The position numbers were made by a program, and so were the translations under genes. 64,000 nucleotides of DNA, taken from assembly GCA_963811055.1 (NCBI GenBank), contig CAWEPQ010000019.1, forward strand, positions 124,001 to 188,000, read 5' to 3'. The notes beneath the pieces were generated by a model. That model did not search any database. It saw only the letters and a list, made by a program, of their open reading frames with translations, and was not told where the DNA came from. The DNA is from JACVRW01 sp963811055 (lineage in GTDB: Bacteria > Actinomycetota > Thermoleophilia > Solirubrobacterales > Thermoleophilaceae). Shown one piece after another: positions 57,151-64,000 of the stretch; within the stretch, counting starts at the first letter, position 1; the number at the start of each line of letters is the position of its first letter.

Positions 57151-57807
57151 GGACATCGCTGTGCCTGGTTTGCGGCCGCGTATCACCAGCAGCTCCTCGG
57201 ACCGGGCGCCGGGCTCGAGCAGACCGCGCCGCTCCAGCTCCTTGGCGCGCTCGGCCAGGAGTGGACCGAGCGGGCCGCGGCGGCGGGCCACCACCTGAGC
57301 CTCCAGCCCACTTTCCGCGAGCCGGTCGAGCGTCACCTGCTCGCCACACACCGACGAGTGCACGAGCAGCAGCGCACCGCCGGGCCGCAGATGCCGAGGC
57401 GCCTGCTCGCAGACGCGGTCGAGCACCGCACGCCCGTCGGGTCCGCCGACCCAGGCGCGCGCGAGCCCGACCGGTGTCGCGTCCGTCTCGGCGGGTACAT
57501 ACGGGGGGTTGCTCACGATCACGTCGAAGCGCTCCTCCTCGAGTGGCGCGAGGAGGTCCCCCCGCACCGCGCGAACGCTCACGCCGTTGAGGCGCGCGTT
57601 CAGCCGCGCGGTGAGCACGGCGCGCCGGGATACGTCCACGGCCGTGGCCGCCGCGCCGTGGAGCGCGGCCACCACCGCAAGCAGACCGCTGCCCGTGCAG
57701 AGGTCCGCCACCCGCGCGCCGGGGCGAACCTCGCTCCGCAGGCAGGCGGCCAGGAGGCGGCTGTCGCTGATCGGGCTGAACACGCCGGGCAGCGTCACGA
57801 GCCTCAT
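57148..57807 (-). CDS. HemK2/PrmC-related methyltransferase
   Basis: A 219-residue SAM-dependent methyltransferase. VADLCTGSGLLAVVAALHG is the SAM motif, and FDVIVSNPPYVPAETD carries the NPPY motif of enzymes that methylate Gln or other planar amide nitrogens. It lacks the N-terminal helical domain of PrmC, so it is closest to the short HemK2/MTQ2 type. The target may be a protein glutamine but cannot be told here. Confidence 0.85.
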   Translation of the reverse strand: MRLVTLPGVFSPISDSRLLAACLRSEVRPGARVADLCTGSGLLAVVAALHGAAATAVDVSRRAVLTARLNARLNGVSVRAVRGDLLAPLEEERFDVIVSNPPYVPAETDATPVGLARAWVGGPDGRAVLDRVCEQAPRHLRPGGALLLVHSSVCGEQVTLDRLAESGLEAQVVARRRGPLGPLLAERAKELERRGLLEPGARSEELLVIRGRKPGTAMS

Positions 57808-57843
57808 GGCCGGCTCTTATCCGGGCGTGGCCGGGGCAAACCG

Positions 57844-58962
57844 GTGAACGCCGCCGAGCTGCGAGCCGCCTTCGACGCCCCGCGGCCCTTCACCGTCGGC
57901 ATCGAGGAGGAGGTGATGCTCCTCGACCCGGCCACGCACGAGCTGGCGGAGCGCTCGGAGGAGCTGCTCGCCCGCCTCGACGGCCGCGGCGCCTTCAAGC
58001 TGGAGCTGGCGGCGGCCCAGCTCGAGCTCGTCACCGCGCCACACGACCAGGTGCCGGACGCCATCCGCGAGCTGGCGTCGGCCCGTAGGACGGTGCTCGA
58101 CGGCGCCGACTCGCTCGTGCGCCCGGCGGCGGCGGGGGTCCACCCGTTCAGCCCCGAGGAGGGACGCCTGAACGAGGGCGAGCGCTACTCGCGCACCGAG
58201 GCCGAGTACGGCCGGGTGGCGCGCCGCCAGCTGGTGTGCGCGCTCCAGGTGCACGTGGCGGTGGGCGGGGCCGATCGCACGCTCGCGGTCTACAACGCGC
58301 TGCGCGAGCACCTGCCCGAGCTCGCGGCGCTGGCGGCCAACGCGCCGTTCCACGCCGGCGCCGACACCGGGCTGGCGTCGATCCGCCCGAAGATTTCCGA
58401 GGGCCTGCCGCGCCAGGGCATCCCGCCGGCTCTACCGAGCTGGGAGGAGCTGGCGGCAGAGCTCAGCTGGGGCCGGACCGCGGGCGCCCTGCCAGAGGTG
58501 GCGCTCTGGTGGTGGGAGCTCAGGCCGCACCTCTCCCATGGCACCCTGGAGCTGCGCGTGCCCGACGCCCAGACCACGATCGCCGCGGCGGCCGCGGTCG
58601 CGGCGGTGAGCCAGGCGCTGGTGGTCCTGCTCGCCGAGCGCCACGACCGGGGCGAGCTGGGCCCCACGGCGCCAACTTGGCGGATCGAGGAGAACCGCTG
58701 GTCGGCCTGCCGCCACGGAGTGGAGGGCACGCTCGCGGACCTGCGCAGCGGCGAGCGGCGCCCCACCCGGGACGTGCTCAACGCCATGCTCGACGAGCTG
58801 GAGCCGGTGGCCGAGCGGCTGGGCGCGGCCGCGGAGCTGGACGGAGCGCGTGAGCTCGTGGAGCGCAACGGAGCGCTCAGGCAGCGCGACGTGGTGAACG
58901 CGAAAGGTGACCTGCGCGCGCTCGGACCGTGGCTGGCCGAGAAGTTCACCGACGGCCTCTGA
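57844..58962 (+). CDS. YbdK-type carboxylate-amine ligase (GCS2 family)
   Basis: A 372-residue GCS2-family ligase. FTVGIEEEVMLLDPATHEL (GIEEE at 19-23) is the metal/ATP site, and VCALQVHVAVGGADR, NAPFHAGADTGLASIRP and LELRVPDAQTT are family signatures. YbdK in E. coli has weak glutamate-cysteine ligase activity. Actinobacteria use related proteins in several roles, so the substrate is open. GTG 57844 begins 36 bp from the divergent methyltransferase start. Confidence 0.9.
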   Translation: MNAAELRAAFDAPRPFTVGIEEEVMLLDPATHELAERSEELLARLDGRGAFKLELAAAQLELVTAPHDQVPDAIRELASARRTVLDGADSLVRPAAAGVHPFSPEEGRLNEGERYSRTEAEYGRVARRQLVCALQVHVAVGGADRTLAVYNALREHLPELAALAANAPFHAGADTGLASIRPKISEGLPRQGIPPALPSWEELAAELSWGRTAGALPEVALWWWELRPHLSHGTLELRVPDAQTTIAAAAAVAAVSQALVVLLAERHDRGELGPTAPTWRIEENRWSACRHGVEGTLADLRSGERRPTRDVLNAMLDELEPVAERLGAAAELDGARELVERNGALRQRDVVNAKGDLRALGPWLAEKFTDGL

Positions 58963-58995
58963 TTCGACCTCGCGCCCGAGGGTAGAAGCGGGCGT

Positions 58996-60006
58996 ATGAG
59001 CGTTCTGCCCGACCCACGGGGACCCATGAGCGAGCTGCTGCTCGACACGCTGAACGGCCCTCCCGGCCGCCGCGGCTCAGCGCCGCCGGCACCCGAGTGC
59101 GCCGATCCGCTCGCCGACGAGGACCTGCAGCTCGCGCTCTACTGCTGCTACGAGCTTCACTATCGAGGGCTCCCCGGAGTGGACGAGCGCTGGGAGTGGG
59201 ACCCCTGGCTGCTCGAGCTGCGGGCGGGCCTCGAGCGGGAGTTCGAGCGGGCGCTGGACAGCGAGATCGGCCCGCCCCGGGGCAGCGCTCCGCCGGAGGA
59301 GATGGATCTCGCGCTGCGCTCCATCGCCGAGGCCGACGACGGGCCGGCGCTGTCCACCTACGTCGAGCGCCACGCCGACCTCGATCAGGTGAAGGAGTTC
59401 CTTATCCACCGCTCCGCCTACCAGCTGAAGGAGGCCGACCCCCATTCGTGGGCGCTCCCCCGGCTCAGCGGCCCGCCGAAGGCGGCGCTCGTGGAGATCC
59501 AGGCGGACGAGTACGGCGGCGGCCGGCCGGAGCGGATCCACGCGACCATGTTCGCCCGCTCGATGGAGGCGCTGGAGCTGGACTCCACGCCCGGCGCCTA
59601 CCTCGCCGCGATCCCCGGCCACACGCTTGCGACCGTGAACCTGATGTCGCTCTTCGGCCTCCACCGGCGGCTGCGCGGCGCGATCGTCGGGCACCTCGCT
59701 CTCTTCGAGATGACGTCCTCGATACCGAACAGGCGCTACGCCACGGGGCTCCGGCGGCTGGGCCTCGGCGAGGACGCGACAGCCTTCTTCGACGAGCACG
59801 TGGAGGCCGACGCCGTGCACGAGAACATCGCGGCGGTGGACCTGGCCGGGGGGCTCGCGCGCCAGGAGCCGCGGCTGGGCCGGGACATCCTCTGGGGCGC
59901 CAGGGCGCTCGCCGCGCTCGACGCCCGCTGGACCGCGAACGTGCTGGACGCCTGGGAGGCCGGCGAGTCCTCGCTGCGCTCGGCGGTCCCGAGCGTCGCG
60001 GCCTAG
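58996..60006 (+). CDS. Haem-oxygenase-like diiron protein (iron-containing redox enzyme family)
   Basis: A 336-residue, all-helical protein of the haem-oxygenase-like diiron oxidase superfamily. Likely iron ligands are in ALVEIQADEYGGGRPERIHATMF (Glu, Asp, Glu, His), GHLALFEMTSS (Glu) and FFDEHVEADAVHE (Asp, Glu, His). Characterised relatives do N-oxygenation or oxidative C-C cleavage. The convergent CDGSH protein shares the CTAG at its end and may supply electrons, though this is inference. ATG 58996 is followed by a second ATG at 59026. Confidence 0.82.
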   Translation: MSVLPDPRGPMSELLLDTLNGPPGRRGSAPPAPECADPLADEDLQLALYCCYELHYRGLPGVDERWEWDPWLLELRAGLEREFERALDSEIGPPRGSAPPEEMDLALRSIAEADDGPALSTYVERHADLDQVKEFLIHRSAYQLKEADPHSWALPRLSGPPKAALVEIQADEYGGGRPERIHATMFARSMEALELDSTPGAYLAAIPGHTLATVNLMSLFGLHRRLRGAIVGHLALFEMTSSIPNRRYATGLRRLGLGEDATAFFDEHVEADAVHENIAAVDLAGGLARQEPRLGRDILWGARALAALDARWTANVLDAWEAGESSLRSAVPSVAA

Positions 60007-60245
60007 GAGGAGGGCGAGCGCCCGTTCTCGAGCCCCGAGGGGGCCCGGAAGTGGGTCAGCTTGTGGGTGCCGTCGCAGAACGGGCGGATCCGCGAGCGAC
60101 CGCAGCGGCAGAGCGCCACGGTCTCGCGCTCGACCACGATCTCGCCGCCGTGCATGTCCTGGATCCGCACCGGCCCGCGGACGATCAGAGGACCGTCGCG
60201 GTAGGGGGTGATGGTGACCGGGTCTGGGGCGCTCGACGATGCCAA
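60003..60245 (-). CDS. CDGSH iron-sulfur domain protein
   Basis: An 80-residue protein with a single CDGSH domain. Cys46 and Cys48 (ALCRCGRSRIRP), Cys57 and His61 (FCDGTHK) form the three-Cys one-His [2Fe-2S] site. The N-terminal part is beta-rich. Such proteins transfer electrons or clusters. It is convergent with the diiron protein and shares its CTAG stop. Confidence 0.92.
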   Translation of the reverse strand: MASSSAPDPVTITPYRDGPLIVRGPVRIQDMHGGEIVVERETVALCRCGRSRIRPFCDGTHKLTHFRAPSGLENGRSPSS

Positions 60246-60282
60246 GTGGTGGCCTGATGCCCCCGCCCGGCCGGGCTAATCC

Positions 60283-60316
60283 TCGGTGCGCAGCCGGCCG
60301 AGCCGGCTGCTTCCGC
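60283..60316 (+). repeat. Palindromic repeat copy B, also hairpin after the GNAT gene
   Basis: GCAGCCGGC, loop CGA, GCCGGCTGC (60290-60310) in the frame TCGGTGCGC...TTCCGC. It is nearly identical to copy C (53727-53759) and related to copy A (45852-45884). It lies just downstream of the minus-strand GNAT gene and may terminate it. Confidence 0.65.
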
Positions 60317-60324
60317 AAAGATCC

Positions 60325-60786
60325 TCAGAGCGACACGCGCAGCTGCAGCTCCAGGCCGCCCGGCTCTCCCGAGCCGCTCTCGAATCCGAACGAGCGGTAG
60401 AGGGCCAGTGCGGGCGCGTTGGTCTCGTTGGTATCGACCTCGATCCGCCCGCAGCCGTGCGCCCGGCCCCGCTCGATGGCCGCGGCCACGAGCGCGCGGC
60501 CCATGCCGCCGCCGCGAGCGCCTTCGCGGACGAACACGTCCTCGATGCAGCAGTCGTCGCTCCCGGTCCACACGGAGTGGCGATAGCGCAGCTGACAGAT
60601 GCCGTCCGCCGGGTCGCCGGCCAGCAGGAACTCCGTGTGCGGATCGCCCAGGAGACGGACGGCGCTGGCGTGGATGCTGGCCTCGTCCGGCCCCGGGCGG
60701 CCGATCCAGTCGCGGAACTCCGTGAGCAGCCGGGCCACAGCCTCGGCGTCGTCCGGTTGGGCGAGTCTTACCTCGGGCACGGCCAC
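60325..60786 (-). CDS. GNAT-family N-acetyltransferase
   Basis: A 153-residue GNAT protein. EVRLAQPDDAEAVARLLTEFRDWIG begins the fold, CCIEDVFVREGARGGGMGRALVAAAIERGRAHG is the acetyl-CoA P-loop (RGGGMG), and VDTNETNAPALALYRSFGFESG is motif B. The substrate is unknown. GTG 60786 is the likely start, 44 bp from the divergent citrate synthase gene. Confidence 0.88.
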   Translation of the reverse strand: MAVPEVRLAQPDDAEAVARLLTEFRDWIGRPGPDEASIHASAVRLLGDPHTEFLLAGDPADGICQLRYRHSVWTGSDDCCIEDVFVREGARGGGMGRALVAAAIERGRAHGCGRIEVDTNETNAPALALYRSFGFESGSGEPGGLELQLRVSL

Positions 60787-60830
60787 AAGTATCCTCAGCA
60801 GCCGGGTTCCCGGGTGTGAAAGGAGGCGCA

Positions 60831-61934
60831 GTGGCTGAGCTGATTGAGGTCCCTTCCGGCCTCGAAGGGGTCATCGCCTTCGAGAGCAACATCGCCGAGC
60901 CGGACAAGGAGGGCGGTGCTCTCCGCTATCGCGGAGTGGACATCGAGGAGCTCGTGGGCCAGGTGCCCTTCGAGAAGGTCTGGGGCCTGCTGGTGGACGG
61001 CTCCTACGACCCAGGGCTTCCGCCGGCCGAGCCGCACCCGCTCGCGGTGCGCACGGGCGACCCGCGCGTGGACCTGCAGGCGGCGCTGGCCATGCTCGCC
61101 CCCGAGTGGGGCCTCGAGCAGATCATCGACATCTCCGACGAGCAGGCGCGCGACGACCTGGCCCGAGTATCGGTCATGGCGCTTTCCTTCGTAGCCCAGT
61201 CAGCGCGCGGCATCGGCCGCCCGCCGGTACCGCAGCGCGAGGTGGACAAGGCGGCCTCGATCCCCGAGCGCTTCCTGACTCGCTGGCGCGGCGAGGCCGA
61301 TCCCAATCACGTCAAGGCCATCGACGCCTACTGGATCTCGGCGGCCGAGCACGGCATGAACGCCTCCACCTTCACCGCGCGCGTCGTGGCCTCCACGGGA
61401 GCCGACGTGGCCGCCGCCCTGTCGGCCGGGGTGGGCGCGCTTTCGGGTCCGTTGCACGGCGGCGCTCCCTCGCGCGTGCTGCACATGCTCGACGACGTGG
61501 AGCGGCTCGGCGACGCCGAGCGCTACGTCAAGGACATGCTCGACCGCGGCGACCGCCTGATGGGCTTCGGCCACCGGGTGTACCGAGCCGAGGACCCGCG
61601 CGCTCGCGTGCTGCGCCGCACCGCCAAGGAGATCCACGCCCCTCGCCTCGAGGTGGCCGAGCGTCTGGAGAAGGCCGCCCTGGCCGAGCTCAAGGCGCGC
61701 AAGCCGGACCGCGTGCTGGCCACCAACGTCGAGTTCTGGTCGGCCGTGGTGCTGGACTACGCCGACGTGCCCGCGCAGCTGTTCACGCCGCTCTTCTCCT
61801 GTGCCCGCGTGGCCGGCTGGTCCGCGCACATCCTCGAGCAGAAGCGCGAGGGCCGGCTGATCCGGCCGAGCGCACGTTACGTGGGGCCGCCGCCGCGACC
61901 GGCCACCTCCGTGAACGGCGCGGATCCCGCCTAG
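60831..61934 (+). CDS. gltA: Citrate synthase (actinobacterial type)
   Basis: A 367-residue citrate synthase making citrate from oxaloacetate and acetyl-CoA. Active-site His are His209 (GPLHGGA) and His248 (FGHRVYR). The third residue, usually Asp, is Glu at about 301 (TNVEFWSAV). I recall this Glu from the citrate synthase 2 type in other actinobacteria, so it is probably not a defect. GTG 60831 has AAAGGAGG 4 nt upstream; GTG 60816 would place that site inside the gene. A methylcitrate synthase role is possible. Confidence 0.92.
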   Translation: MAELIEVPSGLEGVIAFESNIAEPDKEGGALRYRGVDIEELVGQVPFEKVWGLLVDGSYDPGLPPAEPHPLAVRTGDPRVDLQAALAMLAPEWGLEQIIDISDEQARDDLARVSVMALSFVAQSARGIGRPPVPQREVDKAASIPERFLTRWRGEADPNHVKAIDAYWISAAEHGMNASTFTARVVASTGADVAAALSAGVGALSGPLHGGAPSRVLHMLDDVERLGDAERYVKDMLDRGDRLMGFGHRVYRAEDPRARVLRRTAKEIHAPRLEVAERLEKAALAELKARKPDRVLATNVEFWSAVVLDYADVPAQLFTPLFSCARVAGWSAHILEQKREGRLIRPSARYVGPPPRPATSVNGADPA

Positions 61935-61940
61935 GGCCGT

Positions 61941-63563
61941 TTGACCGCCGCCCAGAAGCGGCTGGTACTGCTCGCCGCGATCCTCGGCACCACGGTGGTG
62001 ACCGTGGACTCGACGGTCGTCAATGTCGCGCTCCCCGCCATCCAGGAGGATCTGGGCGGGGGCCTCGCGGGCCAGCAGTGGACCTCGAACGCCTACCTGC
62101 TCACGCTCGGCTCGCTGCTCCTGATCGGGGGCTCGCTCGGCGACATCTTCGGTGAGCGCCGCGTGTTCGCCCTCGGAGTCGCGGGCTTCGGCGCCACGTC
62201 GCTGCTCTGCGCGCTCGCCCCCACGATCGAGGTGCTCGTGGCCGCGCGGGCGCTACAGGGAGTCTCCGGCGCCGTGCTCACGCCCGCCGCGCTCGCGGTG
62301 ATCGTGACCACCTTCCCGCCGGAGGAGCGCGGCAAGGCCGTGGGTGCCTGGACCGCCTGGGGCGGGATCGGGAGCCTGCTCGGGCCCGTGATCGGAGGCC
62401 AGCTCGTGGACCAGGCGTCGTGGCGCTGGATCTTCGCCATCAACGTGCCGCTGGTGGTGGTGACCATCCTGCTGATCCTCCGGGTGGTGCCCGCCGGCCG
62501 GGTGCGCGACCCCGATGCGCGCGTGGACGTGGTGGGCGCGCTGCTGTGCGCCCTCGGCCTCGCCGGGATGACCTTCGGGCTGATCGAGCAGCCGTTGCGG
62601 GGATGGGGGGATCCGCTGATCGTCTGCTCCCTGACGCTGGGGGCGGTCCTCTTCGCGTCTTTCCTCGTGTGGGAGTCCCGGACCGAGCGCCCGATGCTCC
62701 CGCTGGGCCTGTTCCGCCGGCGCAACTTCGCGATCGGGAACTTCGAGACCTTCGTGATGTACGGCGGCCTCGGGGTCCTCTTCTTCATGCTCGTGCTGTT
62801 CCTCCAGCAGGTGGCCGGCTACAGCGCCCTCAAGGCGGGCGCGTCCAGCCTGCCGGTGACCCTGATGATGTTCGGGCTCTCCACCCGCTTCGGCATGCTC
62901 GCCGACCGCCACGGCCCGCGCTTCTTCATGGGCGTCGGTCCGCTCATCACGGCCGCGGGGCTTGCGCTGTTCATGCGCCTCGACGAGAACGTGGACTACC
63001 TGACGGACCTCCTTCCGCCGCTCCTGGTCTTCGGGCTCGGCCTGTCGATGACGGTGGCCCCGCTCACGGCCACCGTCCTCGCCGATGCCGACGAGCACAA
63101 CGCCGGGGTGGCGTCCGGGGTGAACAACGCGATCGCCCGGGTGGCGGGCCTGGTGGCGATCGCCAGCGTGGGGGCGGTGGTGGCCGCCTCGTACGCCAGC
63201 TCGCTGGAGGAGAAGGTCGGTCCGCTGGCCGACCGGCCGGAGGTGGCCGCGGCGCTGGCCGACGCCAAGCGCGAGCCGCTGGCGCCCGTTCCCGCCCGCG
63301 AGCTGCCGGTGGACGTCCGCGCCCGGATCGAACAGGCGACGATCGACGCCTCCGTCAGATCCTTCCGGCTCGGGGTGGGCATCGCGGCGGCGCTGGTGGC
63401 CCTGGGCGGGATCGTCGGGCTGATCGGGATCCAGAACCCGCGCCGGCGGGTGGAGGCGGCCGACTGTGCCGGCGGTCAGCTCGTGGGGGTGCCGCACGAG
63501 GGCGCCCGCGGCTCGCCGTGCGACTGGGGCCGCGAGGAACTCGAGAGCCCCGCGCCCGCGTGA
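61941..63563 (+). CDS. MFS drug exporter, DHA2 (EmrB/QacA) family
   Basis: A 540-residue major facilitator protein with about 14 helices. It has VTVDSTVVNVALPAIQEDLGG (motif D1), LLIGGSLGDIFGERRVFALGV (motif A), LQGVSGAVLTPAALAVI, and WGGIGSLLGPVIGGQLVDQASWRWIFAINVP (motif C). These proton-driven exporters expel drugs or lipophilic compounds. TTG 61941 starts 6 nt after the citrate synthase stop, so the two may be cotranscribed. A hydrophilic tail of about 40 residues follows the last helix. Confidence 0.92.
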   Translation: MTAAQKRLVLLAAILGTTVVTVDSTVVNVALPAIQEDLGGGLAGQQWTSNAYLLTLGSLLLIGGSLGDIFGERRVFALGVAGFGATSLLCALAPTIEVLVAARALQGVSGAVLTPAALAVIVTTFPPEERGKAVGAWTAWGGIGSLLGPVIGGQLVDQASWRWIFAINVPLVVVTILLILRVVPAGRVRDPDARVDVVGALLCALGLAGMTFGLIEQPLRGWGDPLIVCSLTLGAVLFASFLVWESRTERPMLPLGLFRRRNFAIGNFETFVMYGGLGVLFFMLVLFLQQVAGYSALKAGASSLPVTLMMFGLSTRFGMLADRHGPRFFMGVGPLITAAGLALFMRLDENVDYLTDLLPPLLVFGLGLSMTVAPLTATVLADADEHNAGVASGVNNAIARVAGLVAIASVGAVVAASYASSLEEKVGPLADRPEVAAALADAKREPLAPVPARELPVDVRARIEQATIDASVRSFRLGVGIAAALVALGGIVGLIGIQNPRRRVEAADCAGGQLVGVPHEGARGSPCDWGREELESPAPA

Positions 63564-63573
63564 GCCTGCGAGG

Positions 63574-64000
63574 TCACGGGCTTCCCTTTTCGCCAGGCGA
63601 TTCCGCCGGCGGGGTGACCTCGTCGGGCTCGTCCGCGGCGAGCGAGAGCTGCTCGCCGGGCTCCACGTCCGGTTCGACGTCGGGTTCCGGCTCGAACTCC
63701 GGCGGCGGCAGCGGCTCGGTCAGGTCCTCGGACCCGGGAGCCTGCGCCTCCGTGCGCCGCCGCGCCACCGCCGTGGCGGCGGCCGGCCGGCGTTCGACCT
63801 CCTGAAGGAGGTCTCCGCGAAACCGCTCGCCGGGTGAAGGGGCGGCGTCCGGCAGGTCGTCGGCGGGGCGCTTGGCCCGCTCGCGCAGACCCGCGGCCAC
63901 CAGGATCGCGCAGCAGGCAAGGGCCAGCAGGTTCTGCCCGAGCGGCCGGTCGAACAGCCGCACCACGATGAGCAGCGCGGCCCAGAGACCCGCGGCGGCG
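63574..64000 (-). CDS. Membrane protein with acidic tail, cut by the window end
   Basis: The frame is open to the window edge. The visible part begins AAAGLWAALLIVVRLFDRPLG, continues with a second membrane segment (QNLLALACCAILVAAGL), and ends in a Pro/Glu-rich cytoplasmic tail (PPPEFEPEPDVEPDVEPGE) similar in style to that of the RDD protein. GTG 63966 could be a start, but the hydrophobic stretch before it suggests that the gene continues. No family is recognised. Confidence 0.55.
   Translation of the reverse strand, partial: AAAGLWAALLIVVRLFDRPLGQNLLALACCAILVAAGLRERAKRPADDLPDAAPSPGERFRGDLLQEVERRPAAATAVARRRTEAQAPGSEDLTEPLPPPEFEPEPDVEPDVEPGEQLSLAADEPDEVTPPAESPGEKGSP

Noticed and set aside
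60816..60830. GTG 60816 as the citrate synthase start
   Set aside because: It would place the AAAGGAGG ribosome-binding site inside the coding region; GTG 60831 fits the spacing.
61725..61760. Active-site Asp to Glu in citrate synthase as a disabling mutation
   Set aside because: NVEFW in place of NVDF is, as I recall, the normal form in a group of actinobacterial citrate synthases, and both His motifs are intact.

Overview
The window is GC-rich DNA (roughly 70% G+C by eye) from a bacterial chromosome. It has many GTG/TTG start codons, an actinobacterial H2TH-type integration host factor, an actinobacterial-type HemQ, an FprA-like ferredoxin reductase and a mycobacterial-style operon with six Mce proteins. 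I infer an actinomycete relative, most likely in the Thermoleophilia/Solirubrobacterales; that placement is inference, since no rRNA is present. I saw no tRNA, rRNA, CRISPR array, prophage or insertion sequence. Nearly all of the DNA is coding, with many 4-bp gene overlaps.

Layout. 1-5.5 kb: a truncated SDR, a GST-N-like protein, a BolA/monothiol-glutaredoxin pair divergent from ErpA, a NUDIX hydrolase, an AlkA-like glycosylase, an ABC1 kinase and an FAH-family hydrolase. 5.6-13.8 kb: an RDD membrane protein with a repetitive acidic tail, ferredoxin-NADP reductase, HemQ, a fused glycosyltransferase/flippase and a secreted subtilase. 13.8-22.1 kb: cobalamin-dependent MetH, a GT39-like transferase, and a nitrogen group of ammonium channel, PII protein and PucR-type regulator. 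22.1-25.7 kb: a gene-poor stretch with a 232-bp inverted-repeat-bounded segment, then a dgcN-dgcA pair (D-glutamate route) and an SDR. 26.7-42.7 kb: the largest unit, a lipid-transport operon with two YrbE/MlaE permeases, an MlaF-like ATPase, six Mce proteins, an MMPL/RND transporter, a thioredoxin-fold protein and accessory proteins. 43-48 kb: VOC protein, mIHF, a structured RNA region, pyruvate kinase, CGNR regulator and small genes. 47-49.5 kb: a serine-palmitoyltransferase-like enzyme divergent from a GNAT-fold protein. 49.5-56 kb: AlkA paralogue, MsrB, a TPP-riboswitch-controlled thiXYZ transporter with a frameshifted permease, and a CoxE/MoxR pair. 56-64 kb: methyltransferases, a YbdK-type ligase, a haem-oxygenase-like diiron protein convergent with a CDGSH protein, citrate synthase, a DHA2 exporter and a membrane protein cut by the window end.

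General features. About nineteen genes have a TANNNT -10 hexamer ending only 5-10 nt before the start codon and no Shine-Dalgarno sequence, which points to widespread leaderless transcription. Genes inside operons use 4-bp overlaps or clear Shine-Dalgarno sequences instead. Five convergent gene pairs share a CTAG tetranucleotide so that each strand ends in TAG. A short palindromic repeat occurs three times, once inside the variable stem of the TPP riboswitch.
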